From the NCBI GenBank assembly GCA_004322535.1, contig SCUZ01000088.1:1-42190 (forward strand): a stretch of 42,190 nucleotides of DNA, written 5' to 3'. Numbering within the stretch: the stretch's first letter is position 1; every line of letters begins with the position of its first letter. Of this stretch, positions 19,143 to 27,987 are shown piece by piece. This DNA comes from Rugosibacter sp. (GTDB lineage: Bacteria; Pseudomonadota; Gammaproteobacteria; Burkholderiales; Rhodocyclaceae). A program made the translations under genes and the position numbers. The notes beneath the pieces are model-generated. The model worked only from the letters and a program-made list of their open reading frames with translations. It had not been told where the DNA came from and searched no databases.

Positions 19143-20312
19143 TCATCGAATTTTCAAGGTGGATAACCCCACCAGCACCAGCAAAATCGTGATGATCCAG
19201 AAACGCACAACCACTTGCGTCTCCTTCCAACCCGTTTGTTCAAAGTGATGATGCAGCGGCGCCATGCGCAAAATTCGCCGCCCTTCGCCATATTTCTTTT
19301 TGGTGTACTTGAAATAGCTCACCTGCAGCATCACCGACAGCGTCTCCGCGACAAAAACACCGCCCATGATGAAGAGCACAATTTCCTGGCGTGCGATCAC
19401 GGCCACGGCCCCCAGCGCTGAGCCCAGCGCCAGCGCGCCCACATCCCCCATGAAAACTTCTGCCGGATACGCGTTAAACCACAAAAACCCCAGCCCGGCT
19501 CCCGCGGTAGCAGCGCAAAAAACCGTGAGCTCACCCGCACCAGGAATATGTGGCAAGAGCAGATATTTCGAGAACACCGCATTGCCTGCGACGTACGTAA
19601 ACAAACCCAGCGCCGCACCAACGAGCACCGTCGGCATGATGGCCAGGCCATCCAGTCCATCGGTCAGGTTAACGGCATTACTCGTGCCGACAATCACCAA
19701 ATAAGTGAGCGTAATGAACCCCAGCATGCCTAGCGGATAACTCACGCTTTTGAAAAAGGGCACGATGAGAGCAGTCTGCATCGGCAGTTCGAGTACGAAG
19801 CCACTGCTCACCCAATGCATGAAAAGTTTTATCACCTGTTCATTATTGGGCGCTGAAATTGAAAACGAAATGTACACCGCAGCAATCAGACCCACCACGG
19901 TTTGCCAGAAAAATTTGGCGCGGGCGGATAAACCTTTGGGATTGCGATACACCACCTTGCGCCAGTCATCCACCCAGCCCACCGCACCAAAACCAAAGGT
20001 AACCAACAGCACAACCCAGATAAACCGATTGGATAAATCGGCCCACAAAAGAGTGGAAACCCCTAGCGAGAGAAGAATCAAGGCACCGCCCATGGTGGGT
20101 GTGCCGGCTTTGATCAGATGGGTCTGCGGCCCATCGCTGCGTACCGACTGACCAATTTTTTTCGCCGTCAGCCAACGAATCAGCATCGGGCCGAAAATGA
20201 ATGAAATCGCAAGCGCCGTCATCGTCGCCAGCACCGCACGCAACGTGATGTAGTTGAACACACCGAAACCACGATAGTCGCGGGCTAACCAATGGGCGAG
20301 TTCAAGCAGCAT
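19143..20312 (-). CDS. mraY: Phospho-N-acetylmuramoyl-pentapeptide transferase MraY
   Basis: MraY transfers phospho-MurNAc-pentapeptide from UMP to undecaprenyl phosphate, making lipid I in the inner membrane. The product (389 residues) is a ten-helix membrane protein with [20 protein letters not shown] near the N terminus, the catalytic aspartates in [28 protein letters not shown], and the [14 protein letters not shown] motif. I chose the ATG at 20312 because AGGAGA lies 6 bases upstream and family similarity starts at MLLELAHWL; an in-frame start at 20372 would lie inside murF. It overlaps murF by 11 bases. Confidence 0.97.
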   Translation of the reverse strand: MLLELAHWLARDYRGFGVFNYITLRAVLATMTALAISFIFGPMLIRWLTAKKIGQSVRSDGPQTHLIKAGTPTMGGALILLSLGVSTLLWADLSNRFIWVVLLVTFGFGAVGWVDDWRKVVYRNPKGLSARAKFFWQTVVGLIAAVYISFSISAPNNEQVIKLFMHWVSSGFVLELPMQTALIVPFFKSVSYPLGMLGFITLTYLVIVGTSNAVNLTDGLDGLAIMPTVLVGAALGLFTYVAGNAVFSKYLLLPHIPGAGELTVFCAATAGAGLGFLWFNAYPAEVFMGDVGALALGSALGAVAVIARQEIVLFIMGGVFVAETLSVMLQVSYFKYTKKKYGEGRRILRMAPLHHHFEQTGWKETQVVVRFWIITILLVLVGLSTLKIR

Positions 20313-21705
20313 GGGTGTCTCCTGTGGTTGAAGGATGAGGCTCAACGCCTTGTTCAATGCCTTGTTCAACAATGGCGTTCACGACACGTTCCATGTGCAT
20401 GAAGCGCGAACCTTTGACAAGCACCGTGGTATGTTCATCCAGCTCGGTGCGCAGGGTTTTTATGAGCGCCTCAATGTGAGCAAAGTGCTCACCACCCTCG
20501 CCAAAATTATGCGCAGCCGCATCAGATAGTTCGCCCAGGCACAGCAACCGATCAATGCCGTGACTCTTGGCATAGCCCCCCACTTCATCATGAAACTGCG
20601 CAGCCGCTTTACCCGCTTCACCCATATCGCCCATGACAAAAATACGCCGCCCCGGAATGCCTGCCAGCACATCGATTGCCGCGCGCATGGAATCAGGGTT
20701 TGCGTTATAGGTGTCATCCATAATGAGTGCGCCGCGCTGCCCGGCACGGCGCTGCAACCGCCCTTTGACGCCTCGAAAATCAGCCAGGCCCTGCGTCACC
20801 ATCTCCAGCGTTGCGCCGGTTGCCAGCGTCGCCGCTGCGGCTGCGCAGGCATTCATTGCGTTATGCTGACCGGGCACGCCCAGCGGAATATCCGTCACCC
20901 CCCACGGCGTACTCATGTGCAGCGTGCCACCAAAACCATACGGCGTGAATTCACCGCGCACATCGGCTGCCTCGCGCATGCCAAATGTCAGTTGCAAGTT
21001 ATTTTGTGCCAGCGTGTGCCATAGCTCAGTCTGGGCATCATCTGCATTAAAAACCGCAATGCCTTCTGCATCCAGCCCGGAAAAAATTTCACCCTTGGCC
21101 AACCCGACATCCTGCACCGTACCAAGACCTTCCAGATGAGCACGCTGGGCATTGATCACCATGGCTACCGTGGGCTTGGCCAGGCACGTGAGATAGTTGA
21201 TTTCACCAGCATGGTTCATACCCATTTCTATGACTGCCGCTGTATGTGTATCACGCAATTTCAGCAAGGTCAGCGGCAAGCCGATGTCATTATTCAAATT
21301 GCCTGTCGTCGCCAGCACTTCTCCACCCTGCGTGCGCAAAATTGCTGCGCACATTTCCTTTACCGTAGTTTTGCCATTACTTCCGGTGACACCGATTAAT
21401 GGCAAAGTGAATCGTGCGCGCCAGGCTGCTGACAGCGCACCCAGTGCCAGCCGCGTATCCGCCACAGCAATCAGGGGCAGGCCCGGGTGGGTGGCCGCAA
21501 ACTCCCGGCTAACCAATGCCCCTGCGGCGCCTTGTTTAATCGCGTCAGCGACAAAGGCATGTCCATCAAAATGCTCGCCCTTGATCGCGACAAAAAGATC
21601 GCCCGCAAGGATGGCACGCGAATCGCTCGTCACCGCAGTAAATGTGTTGTCCGGGCCCTGCATTTGGGCACCAATCGCCAGCGCTGCGGATAACAAGGTC
21701 ATCAT
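20302..21705 (-). CDS. murF: UDP-MurNAc-tripeptide--D-alanyl-D-alanine ligase MurF
   Basis: MurF adds D-Ala-D-Ala to complete the pentapeptide precursor. The 467-residue product shows [20 protein letters not shown]-type N-terminal motifs, P-loop [10 protein letters not shown] (about residues 105-114), the substrate/Mg motif [12 protein letters not shown] and [12 protein letters not shown], all diagnostic of MurF. ATG start at 21705 overlaps the murE stop by 4 bases. The extreme C terminus is extended by a Gln/Gly/Glu segment encoded by a 12-base tandem repeat, beyond the usual end [12 protein letters not shown]. Confidence 0.96.
   Translation of the reverse strand: MMTLLSAALAIGAQMQGPDNTFTAVTSDSRAILAGDLFVAIKGEHFDGHAFVADAIKQGAAGALVSREFAATHPGLPLIAVADTRLALGALSAAWRARFTLPLIGVTGSNGKTTVKEMCAAILRTQGGEVLATTGNLNNDIGLPLTLLKLRDTHTAAVIEMGMNHAGEINYLTCLAKPTVAMVINAQRAHLEGLGTVQDVGLAKGEIFSGLDAEGIAVFNADDAQTELWHTLAQNNLQLTFGMREAADVRGEFTPYGFGGTLHMSTPWGVTDIPLGVPGQHNAMNACAAAAATLATGATLEMVTQGLADFRGVKGRLQRRAGQRGALIMDDTYNANPDSMRAAIDVLAGIPGRRIFVMGDMGEAGKAAAQFHDEVGGYAKSHGIDRLLCLGELSDAAAHNFGEGGEHFAHIEALIKTLRTELDEHTTVLVKGSRFMHMERVVNAIVEQGIEQGVEPHPSTTGDTHAA
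20347..20370. repeat. Tandem 12-bp repeat at the murF 3' end
   Basis: GCCTTGTTCAAT is followed by GCCTTGTTCAAC (11 of 12 identical). On the coding strand it gives repeated E-Q-G units in the MurF tail. A recent slippage duplication is the simplest explanation. Confidence 0.6.
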
Positions 21706-23297
21706 GTCACTGCTCCGTTGGCAGAATTTGAATTCGTTGAAATAGCTGAAAAGTCACCATCGCGCCGCACCCCAAGAGCACTTTCCTGGCGGCGTATCAC
21801 CAGGGCCGACTTTGCCGCGGTCACATCATCGAAGGCATGACGTACACCGGCAATTTCCTGATAGGGCTCATGCCCCTTGCCCGCCAGCAAAATCACATCG
21901 CTTGCATGGGCTTCCTTGATTGCCGAGGTGATCGCCAGGCCGCGCTGCACTTCGACGACCACCTCCAGCGGCGGCTGTTTCATGCCGCGCAAAATGTCAT
22001 TGATAATTGCCTCGGCACTTTCATGACGCGGGTTATCGCTGGTCAGCACCACCTTGTCGGCCAGACGCTCGGCTACCGCCCCCATGTCAGGCCGCTTGCC
22101 TGCATCACGCTCGCCACCGCACCCAAATACACAGGTAAGCTTGCCACCGCGCGTGGTAGCCAACTCGCGCAACACGGTCAGCACTTTTTCCAATGCATCC
22201 GGCGTGTGGGCGTAGTCCACAATCACCAGCGGCTCACCTTCTCCGCCCACGGGCTGCATGCGACCTGCCGGAGATTGCAAGTGCCGCAACGCTTGTGCAA
22301 TATCTGCCAATCGCTCACCGCGTGCAACCAAGACTGCAATCACCGCCATGAGGTTCGACGCATTGAACCGCCCGACAACCGGCGCCACAAATGCTTGCCC
22401 CTGCAAATTAAAACGCAGGTCCGTGGCGGTCATGTGCAACTGTTCCGCTCTCAACACCTCATTCACTTTTTCTGCGCCCGCGGGAGATGACTCCACGGTG
22501 TAGCCTATCTTGCGCACTCCAGCATTCACCCTGTCAGCCAGTAGTAGCGCAAAAGGGTCATCCAGATTCAACACGGCGGCTTTGAGTCCCGGCATTGCAA
22601 ACAGTCGGGCTTTAGCCTCTCCATAAGCCGCCATGGTGCGGTGATAATCCAGATGATCGCGCGTGAGATTGGTAAAAATCGCCACATCAAATCGCACGCC
22701 TTCTACTCGATTTTCGGCTAGGCCAATGGAAGACACCTCCATCGAACACGCCGTGGCACCGTCGCGAACAAAATCGCTGAGTGCTGCGTGCACTGCCAAC
22801 GCATCCGGCGTGGTAAAGCCTGTTTCGCGCAACGCGCCAGGAAATCCATTGCCCAGCGTGCCAATCACCGCACAACGCTGACCCAGTTGAGTCAATGCCT
22901 GCAGCAGCCACTGCGACACGGAAGTCTTGCCATTGGTACCGGTCACACCAGCCAGCCATAGTTCTTCTGAAGGGCGGCCATACACCCAATGGGCAAATTC
23001 ACCGACCTGCGCTGCCAAATCCCGCACCTCAATACAGGGCACGCCCCAGAATTTTTCTGCCTGCGCCGTCTCACCATCGCCGACTTTTTCGCTGCGCTCA
23101 CAAATCAACGCCGCCGCTCCGCGCGCTACGGCATCATGCATAAACGCGCGGCCATCCACATGGTGTCCGGGATAAGCGAGAAACACATCGCCCGGCTGCA
23201 CGATACGCGAATCATTCGCCAAGCGCCGGGCAGTCACGCCTTGCGCTGCCAGGCGACGCAGAATTTCCATGGCATTACTATGGGTGCTGTCGCTCAC
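21702..23297 (-). CDS. murE: UDP-MurNAc-L-Ala-D-Glu--meso-diaminopimelate ligase MurE
   Basis: MurE adds the third stem residue. The 531-residue protein has P-loop GVTGTNGKTS (about residues 117-126), DYAHTPDALEKVL, and the substrate motif SDNPRHE; DNPR is the signature of enzymes using meso-diaminopimelate, as expected for Gram-negatives. Start ATG 23297 overlaps the ftsI stop by 4 bases. Two dispersed-repeat copies are incorporated: residues about 70-79 (K-V-G-D-G-E-T-A-Q-A), and the C-terminal extension from about residue 496 (S-A-L-V-I-R-R-Q-E-S-A-L-G-V-R-R-D), beyond the normal family end. The two copies are read in different frames of the repeat. Confidence 0.96.
   Translation of the reverse strand: MSDSTHSNAMEILRRLAAQGVTARRLANDSRIVQPGDVFLAYPGHHVDGRAFMHDAVARGAAALICERSEKVGDGETAQAEKFWGVPCIEVRDLAAQVGEFAHWVYGRPSEELWLAGVTGTNGKTSVSQWLLQALTQLGQRCAVIGTLGNGFPGALRETGFTTPDALAVHAALSDFVRDGATACSMEVSSIGLAENRVEGVRFDVAIFTNLTRDHLDYHRTMAAYGEAKARLFAMPGLKAAVLNLDDPFALLLADRVNAGVRKIGYTVESSPAGAEKVNEVLRAEQLHMTATDLRFNLQGQAFVAPVVGRFNASNLMAVIAVLVARGERLADIAQALRHLQSPAGRMQPVGGEGEPLVIVDYAHTPDALEKVLTVLRELATTRGGKLTCVFGCGGERDAGKRPDMGAVAERLADKVVLTSDNPRHESAEAIINDILRGMKQPPLEVVVEVQRGLAITSAIKEAHASDVILLAGKGHEPYQEIAGVRHAFDDVTAAKSALVIRRQESALGVRRDGDFSAISTNSNSANGAVT
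21761..21815 (-). repeat. Dispersed repeat, long copy at the murE 3' end
   Basis: On the minus strand it runs AAAGTCGGCCCTGGTGATAC, then GCCGCCAGGAAAGTGCTCTT, then GGGGTGCGGCG. This combines the short AAAGTCGGC form with the CTTGGGGTGCGGCG end also seen at 1588-1665, so it links the two halves of the element. It encodes the MurE tail. Confidence 0.7.
23064..23089 (-). repeat. Dispersed repeat, copy near the murE 5' end
   Basis: On the minus strand it reads AAAAAGTCGGCGATGGTGAG then ACGGCG. In frame it encodes K-V-G-D-G-E-T-A, the same frame as the ygiQ copy at 251 (A-G-A-G-E-T-A). Confidence 0.55.
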
Positions 23298-25033
23298 ATT
23301 TCCTCCCGCACGGATTCGCTGTCCGTTGGCAAGGGCGCAAGCGGCGTCAAGGGCGCATCGGATGCCACGCCCAGCGTGCGCAAACTGCCTGCCATCACTT
23401 GTGCAAACACGGGTGCAGCCACTTCGCCGCCGTAATACTTGCCATTCGAGGGCTCATCCACCATCACAGCTATCACCAAACGCGGCTTGGACACCGGCGC
23501 AAAACCCACAAACGATGCCACATATTTATTGGCATACCGTCCGTTTTCAACCTTGTGCGCCGTGCCGGTTTTACCCGCCACGCGATAGCCGGGAATATGC
23601 GCCAAAGGGGCTGTGCCGCCCGGCTGCACGACAGTCTCCAGCATGGCGCGTACGACTTGCGCTGTTTTTTCCGAGAACAGGCGGCTGCCGGACGCCAGGG
23701 GCGTTTCCTGCTTCATGAGCGATAGCGCAGGCAAATCGCCATCGCGCGCAAAGGCCAGATACGATCTAGCCAGTTGAATCAGGGTGACTGAAATGCCATG
23801 CCCATAAGACATCGTGGCCTGCTCGATCGGCCGCCAGGTTTTCGCCGGCCGCAAATGCCCGCCCACCTCACCCGGAAAGCCCAGCTTTAACGGCGCGCCA
23901 AACCCTGCCGCCTCGAACATGGCGTGCATATCGTCGGGCGTCATGGAGAGCGCAATTTTGGCAGCGCCCACATTGGATGATTTTTGTATCACTTGCGCCA
24001 CGGTGAGAATGCCATGCGCATGAGAATCCGAAATTGTCGCCGGGCCGATATGAAATTTTCCGGGTGCAGTTTGAATCGGCGTATCAGCATTCACTTTGCC
24101 CTCTTCCAGTGCCAGGCCTATCGTAAAAGGCTTCAAGGTCGAGCCAGGCTCAAAACTGTCCGTCAACGCACGGTTACGCAGTTGCTCACCGATCAGACGC
24201 ACACGGTTGTTCGGGTTGTACGTCGGCAGATTAACCAGCGCGAGAACCTCTCCGCTCTGCGTATCCAGCACCACAACACCGCCGGCTTTGGCGCGATGTA
24301 TCTCCAGCGCCTGCTTCAAATGCGTGTAAGCAAGATATTGAATCTTCGCATCCAGCGCCAGGGCGACATCCTGACCTTCTGTCGGCGGATGAATGCTGCC
24401 GACATCTTCGACCACATTTCCGCGCCTGTCCTTGATCACGCGACGGCTGCCTGATTTACCTGTCAGCTTGTCATTAAAGGCCAGCTCAACTCCTTCTTGC
24501 CCTGACTCATCCACGCCGGTAAACCCAACCATGTGCGCCATCACTTCTCCCGAGGGGTAATAGCGGCGATATTCCGTTTTTTGATGGATGCCCGGCAAAT
24601 TAAGCGCCATCACCTTGTCGGTCACATCCGGCGACAATTGACGTTTGAGATAGATGAAATCATGGTCAGACGAGAGCTTGCGATTCAACTCGCGAACGTC
24701 AATGCCCAGCAACGCAGCCAAACTGCGTGCTTCTCGCGGCTTGAGTTCTGCATCTTCAGGAATCGCCCACACCGAACGCACCGGGGTTGACACTGCCAGC
24801 AAATCGCCATGTCGATCGGTAATGCGACCACGCGTAGCTGAAATATCCAGCACCCGTTCAAAGCGCTCCTTGCCTTTATCCCCAAGAAATTCATTGTTGA
24901 TGCCTTGCAAATAAAACGCGCGCCCTATCAATACCAAAAACCCGCCAAGAATGAAAAATAGCACCACGCGCCGCCGCCACACAGGCAAGGGCTGCGAGAG
25001 CAATGGGCTGCGTGAGAAACGGATTGACTTCAT
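23294..25033 (-). CDS. ftsI: Septal peptidoglycan transpeptidase FtsI (PBP3)
   Basis: FtsI cross-links septal peptidoglycan and is the target of some beta-lactams. The 579-residue protein has a short cytoplasmic N terminus, one membrane anchor (about residues 22-41), the dimerisation-domain block RGRITDRHGDLLAVS, and the transpeptidase active-site motifs S298-x-x-K (STLK), S352-S-N and K488-T-G-T. ATG start at 25033 overlaps the ftsL stop by 4 bases. The C-terminal 30 residues after GSLRTLGV are acidic/proline-rich and variable. Immediately upstream of murE, as is standard. Confidence 0.97.
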   Translation of the reverse strand: MKSIRFSRSPLLSQPLPVWRRRVVLFFILGGFLVLIGRAFYLQGINNEFLGDKGKERFERVLDISATRGRITDRHGDLLAVSTPVRSVWAIPEDAELKPREARSLAALLGIDVRELNRKLSSDHDFIYLKRQLSPDVTDKVMALNLPGIHQKTEYRRYYPSGEVMAHMVGFTGVDESGQEGVELAFNDKLTGKSGSRRVIKDRRGNVVEDVGSIHPPTEGQDVALALDAKIQYLAYTHLKQALEIHRAKAGGVVVLDTQSGEVLALVNLPTYNPNNRVRLIGEQLRNRALTDSFEPGSTLKPFTIGLALEEGKVNADTPIQTAPGKFHIGPATISDSHAHGILTVAQVIQKSSNVGAAKIALSMTPDDMHAMFEAAGFGAPLKLGFPGEVGGHLRPAKTWRPIEQATMSYGHGISVTLIQLARSYLAFARDGDLPALSLMKQETPLASGSRLFSEKTAQVVRAMLETVVQPGGTAPLAHIPGYRVAGKTGTAHKVENGRYANKYVASFVGFAPVSKPRLVIAVMVDEPSNGKYYGGEVAAPVFAQVMAGSLRTLGVASDAPLTPLAPLPTDSESVREEM

Positions 25034-25362
25034 CGCGCGGGGGTCGCCATCAACGGTTTCGCCTTTGCTTGATCAATGGCAGTTGAATCATTTTTCACCG
25101 CATCAATGCTCATCATCTCACCTGGCGGTGGCCGCTTCATGCCCAGCTTTTCGCGCGCCAGAGTTTCCACACGGACATTGGCTGCCCACGTGCTTTGCTC
25201 TAGCTGCAATTGCCCCCATTCAATGCCCAGGTCGCGCAGATGCTTTTGCTCCGCCCCCAGCGCAATAAAAAGCTTGCGCGCCTGATGATTGGCTTTCACC
25301 ACAGAAAGCGCGCAAATCACTGCGACAAGCAGCAGTATCAAATTAAGGTTAAGGCGCGCCAT
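25030..25362 (-). CDS. ftsL: Cell division protein FtsL
   Basis: FtsL is a small bitopic protein that with FtsB and FtsQ activates septal synthesis by FtsW/FtsI. The 110-residue product has an N-terminal membrane helix (about residues 4-23), then a coiled-coil-like segment with heptad leucines and the EWGQLQLEQSTWA and V-E-T-LAREKLGMKRP motifs typical of proteobacterial FtsL. The ATG at 25362 directly abuts the rsmH stop codon. It lies between rsmH and ftsI, the invariant position for ftsL. Confidence 0.93.
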   Translation of the reverse strand: MARLNLNLILLLVAVICALSVVKANHQARKLFIALGAEQKHLRDLGIEWGQLQLEQSTWAANVRVETLAREKLGMKRPPPGEMMSIDAVKNDSTAIDQAKAKPLMATPAR

Positions 25363-26325
25363 CTAGTCACCCCCTTTCATGGAAAAGAGGTCGGGTGGAA
25401 TGCCCATAACCTCCGCCACCCGCAGCACCGCACTGCGCGAACGCGGATTGGCAGTCACTTCAGCATCGCCGGGGAACACCGGCTTGCCGATCAAGCGTAA
25501 AGTCGGCGCTGGCAGATCGGCGGCGCGAATCGGCACGCCTTTGGGCGGCTGTGCCGAGGTGGCTCCAGCGCGCATAAACCGCTTGACGATGCGGTCCTCC
25601 AGCGAATGAAAACTGATCACCGCCAACCGCCCCCCAGGCACCAGGCGCCGCGTGCAGCCTGGCAACGCTAGCGCAAGCTCTTCGAGCTCGTGGTTGACAT
25701 AAATCCGTAGCGCCTGGAAAGTGCGCGTCGCCGGATGCTGGCCCGGTTCGCGCGTGCGCACGACCCCCGCAACGAGGGAGGCAAGCTGCTTTGTGTTTGT
25801 AATATGGCCTTCGCCCCGAGTAGCCACAATCGCCTTTGCAATCGCATGAGCAAACCGTTCTTCGCCATAATTTTTTATCACCTCCCCTATCTCAGATTGC
25901 GATGCCCGCGCCAGAAAATCAGCCACGGTCTCCCCTTGCGTCGTGTCCATGCGCATATCCAGCGGCGCATCAAAACGAAAACTCATGCCCCGCTCGGGCG
26001 TATCCAGTTGTGGCGACGACACGCCTAAATCGAGCAGGACACCATCCGCCTTTGCCACACCAAGATCATCCAGCACGGATTCGATTTGACTAAAATGCGC
26101 ATGCACCAGCGTAAAGCGCGGGTCGTCAATCGCCTGCCCGGCCTCGATCGCGGCCAGATCTCGGTCCAGCGCAATCAATCGACCTGCAGGATCTAGAAAC
26201 TCAAGAATCCTTCTGCTGTGCCCGCCGCGCCCAAAAGTCGCATCAACATAAATGCCCGCGGGACGAATCGATAATGCATCAACTCCTTCGTTGAGCAATA
26301 CCGTAATGTGCTCGCGTGCACTCAC
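25363..26325 (-). CDS. rsmH: 16S rRNA (cytosine(1402)-N4)-methyltransferase RsmH
   Basis: RsmH (MraW) methylates N4 of C1402 in the 16S rRNA decoding centre. The 320-residue product starts [14 protein letters not shown] and has the SAM-binding [11 protein letters not shown] motif, [19 protein letters not shown], the [10 protein letters not shown] segment and the C-terminal [13 protein letters not shown] block. ATG start at 26325 overlaps the mraZ stop by 4 bases. A repeat-like stretch (25499-25528) coincides with the LPAPTLR segment near the C terminus, a place where the family commonly has Leu-Pro residues. Confidence 0.97.
   Translation of the reverse strand: MSAREHITVLLNEGVDALSIRPAGIYVDATFGRGGHSRRILEFLDPAGRLIALDRDLAAIEAGQAIDDPRFTLVHAHFSQIESVLDDLGVAKADGVLLDLGVSSPQLDTPERGMSFRFDAPLDMRMDTTQGETVADFLARASQSEIGEVIKNYGEERFAHAIAKAIVATRGEGHITNTKQLASLVAGVVRTREPGQHPATRTFQALRIYVNHELEELALALPGCTRRLVPGGRLAVISFHSLEDRIVKRFMRAGATSAQPPKGVPIRAADLPAPTLRLIGKPVFPGDAEVTANPRSRSAVLRVAEVMGIPPDLFSMKGGD
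25499..25528 (+). repeat. Dispersed repeat-like segment inside rsmH
   Basis: AAAGTCGGCGCTGGCAGATC then GGCGGCGCG; the first 14 bases are shared exactly with 35924 and 16064. It encodes A-D-L-P-A-P-T-L on the opposite strand, which fits family sequence, so native origin is possible. Confidence 0.35.
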
Positions 26326-26768
26326 AGCGCAAGATGTTCAAGACCGGCTGGGAGCAACTTATCCCCCAGCGCGAAAATCGCTTCTTGCTGAGCACGCCAG
26401 CCAGCATCTGACCACACCTCAAAATGGCTGCCCTGCCCCACCAGCCAGACTTCCTTTTCCAACCCCGCGTATTGGCGCAGTGAGGGCGAGATCAGCAAAC
26501 GCCCGGCATTATCTAACGCCACCTCTTCAGCAAAACCCACCAAAAGACGACGCACCATGGCGGATTCAACTTGCAAGCTGGGCGCGGCCAGAATCTGCGC
26601 ACGAATCGGCTCCCACGCAGGTTGCGAATACAGCAGCAAACAGCGGTGCGGATGCGCGGTGAGCACCAGCTTGCCCGCGCCCGCTTCAATCAGCGCGTCC
26701 CGATGCTTCGCTGGCGTTGCCATGCGACCTTTCGCATCAAGATTAAGCGGCGCTGCCCCCTGAAACAT
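26322..26768 (-). CDS. mraZ: Transcriptional regulator MraZ
   Basis: MraZ is the AbrB-fold DNA-binding protein that heads and represses the dcw operon. The 148-residue product contains two SpoVT/AbrB-like repeats: the first has [19 protein letters not shown] and the second [21 protein letters not shown], each with the D-x-x-GR signature. ATG start at 26768, with GGAGGT 7 bases upstream. Four 10-bp direct repeats upstream (26800-26839) match the form of MraZ operators, which argues for autoregulation. Confidence 0.96.
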   Translation of the reverse strand: MFQGAAPLNLDAKGRMATPAKHRDALIEAGAGKLVLTAHPHRCLLLYSQPAWEPIRAQILAAPSLQVESAMVRRLLVGFAEEVALDNAGRLLISPSLRQYAGLEKEVWLVGQGSHFEVWSDAGWRAQQEAIFALGDKLLPAGLEHLAL

Positions 26769-26789
26769 TTGAACCTCCGTTGAGAGGAA

Positions 26790-26839
26790 ATTATAATAAA
26801 TTTCCCACTATTCACCACTAATTCCCACTTTAGGCCACT
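26790..26839 (-). promoter_or_regulatory. mraZ promoter with four MraZ-type operator boxes
   Basis: On the minus strand four consecutive 10-base units occur without a gap: AGTGGCCTAA, AGTGGGAATT, AGTGGTGAAT, AGTGGGAAAT (26839-26800). MraZ is known to bind arrays of (A)GTGGG direct repeats with this helical-turn spacing. A consensus TATAAT lies directly after them at 26795-26790, so the boxes cover the -35 region. The arrangement is seen in the sequence; regulation is inferred. Confidence 0.75.
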
Positions 26840-27040
26840 TCTTTTTGCCGGTCAAGAGGAAAAATGATTTTTTTCAGTGACAACAAAGGCTTAGGTCATA
26901 TTCTTAAGATACTTTAATACTATAAATACAATAAAAACAAGACAGATGGAGAGGAAATCGAAAGTGCTTTATGAAGAAAAAAATCTTGCTCTAGCGCGCT
27001 TTTTTGATGAGTTTCGTCTGGATCGAAACGACGGTAGTAC

Positions 27041-27232
27041 GACGCGCCATTCATCGACGGCAACAAATGTACTGCCTCTGTCTGCACGAAACTGTTTCTT
27101 GCCTTGGGCGGATACAGCCTGACCGCAGACAACCTGTCAGGCGTCACAATGATGATGCTCACCCTCGCCGCCGGCGAAATCGACAAAGCCGCTTTTGCCG
27201 CCTGGTTGCGGGCGAATGTCGCAGCACGCTGA
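27041..27232 (+). pseudogene. Doc/Fic-type toxin remnant (C-terminal part)
   Basis: The frame starting at 27041 encodes A-P-F-I-D-G-N-K-C-T-A followed by FLALGGYSLTADNLSG and M-L-T-L-A-A-G-E-I-D-K, ending at a TGA. This is the C-terminal half of a death-on-curing (Doc) toxin, whose motif is H-P-F-x-x-G-N-K-R. Here the histidine is missing (Ala), the arginine is Cys, and a TAG lies in frame just upstream (27035-27037), so the N-terminal half is lost and the product is inactive. No Phd-type antitoxin was seen beside it. Confidence 0.7.
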
Positions 27233-27255
27233 ACCCACCTCATCCACGCCGGCCT

Positions 27256-27506
27256 TTACGGCCGCGCTCGCCAGTAACCCGGTTGGCGGCGCATGTGCAT
27301 CACGGCAAGCATATAAATTGAGCGGCCATCAAGTGCGTAGAGCGCTTCATAGGGGAAGCGATTGGTCAGCGGCATAGTGACGGCGCGCTGGATTGTCGCG
27401 TGGATTTCTGTGGCAAAGTCGGCATCCAAACGGTAGAGCGTTCATCATGCCCGTCGATGGCGGCAAGAAATTCGGTTTCAACCTCTGGATGAAACCGAAC
27501 CGCCAT
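27256..27506 (-). pseudogene. RelE/ParE-family toxin, frameshifted
   Basis: From ATG 27506 the frame encodes MAVRFHPEVETEFLAAIDGH, typical of a RelE/ParE toxin N terminus. The rest of the toxin (ADFATEIHATIQRA, then F-P-Y-E-A-L-Y-A-L, M-H-M-R-R-Q-P-G-Y-W) continues in another frame to a TAA at 27256-27258. The start-to-stop distance of 251 bases is not a multiple of three, confirming a frameshift, located around 27425-27450. Convergent with the Doc remnant. Confidence 0.75.
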
Positions 27507-27508
27507 GG

Positions 27509-27640
27509 TTCAAGACGACGTCGGGCAACAGCCACCCATGCCGCCGTGGTCGAGTCATCGGCGGGACTCAAGGTTTGTAGCAACGAGTCCACCAGCCGGG
27601 TGCGTTCTTCCCGCGGCAAGGATGCGGCTTCGGTATCAGG
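27509..27640 (-). pseudogene. Addiction-module antitoxin remnant
   Basis: Minus-strand frame encodes LPREERTRLVDSLLQTL and later AAWVAVARRRLE, the core of the short 'addiction module component' antitoxins (TIGR02574-like) that pair with RelE/ParE toxins. The N terminus is cut by an in-frame stop with no start codon upstream. The usual tail after RRRLE is missing: the toxin ATG follows two bases later in another frame. A deletion fused the two genes. Confidence 0.65.
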
Positions 27641-27987
27641 TCGGCAGTTTTATGGGGCAGACTCCAGAAAAGACAAGCATAACCTTACCCCATCACTGTC
27701 CACCCTCCACCTGATGGGCGCGGGCGCGCAGCAGCGCATCGTCGAAGGTTTGCGCGCCGCCGTCTTGACTATCTGGCATCACGTCGAGCAGATCCGCAGT
27801 CTGGCTTCCGCGCCGATAAGTGAGTTGATCACCGACCAGACCGCTGAGCTGGTGGACGTTTGGCGATGCACGAGAGTTGTTAATTACGTTTGCTTACACC
27901 TCTTTACTTCATCAACACACTTTTCTTGACGTGTGCGTTTATCTTGCACTCACAGTTTAATTTAACTGAGCTTAACGGAGGCACATC
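27641..27987. other. Unassigned stretch before the glycine-zipper gene
   Basis: No convincing gene. A minus-strand open stretch of about 65 codons ending near 27705 (peptide containing V-G-D-Q-L-T-Y-R-R-G-S-Q-T-A-D) lacks a clear start and I do not recognise it; it may be a further decayed fragment. The last ~90 bases are AT-richer and should hold the promoter of the downstream gene, with CGGAGG as its ribosome site, but no clear -35/-10 pair was found. Confidence 0.4.

Noticed and set aside
26800-26839. Four phased repeats as a mini CRISPR or satellite
   Set aside because: Ten-base spacing without spacers, placed on the mraZ promoter, fits MraZ operators.
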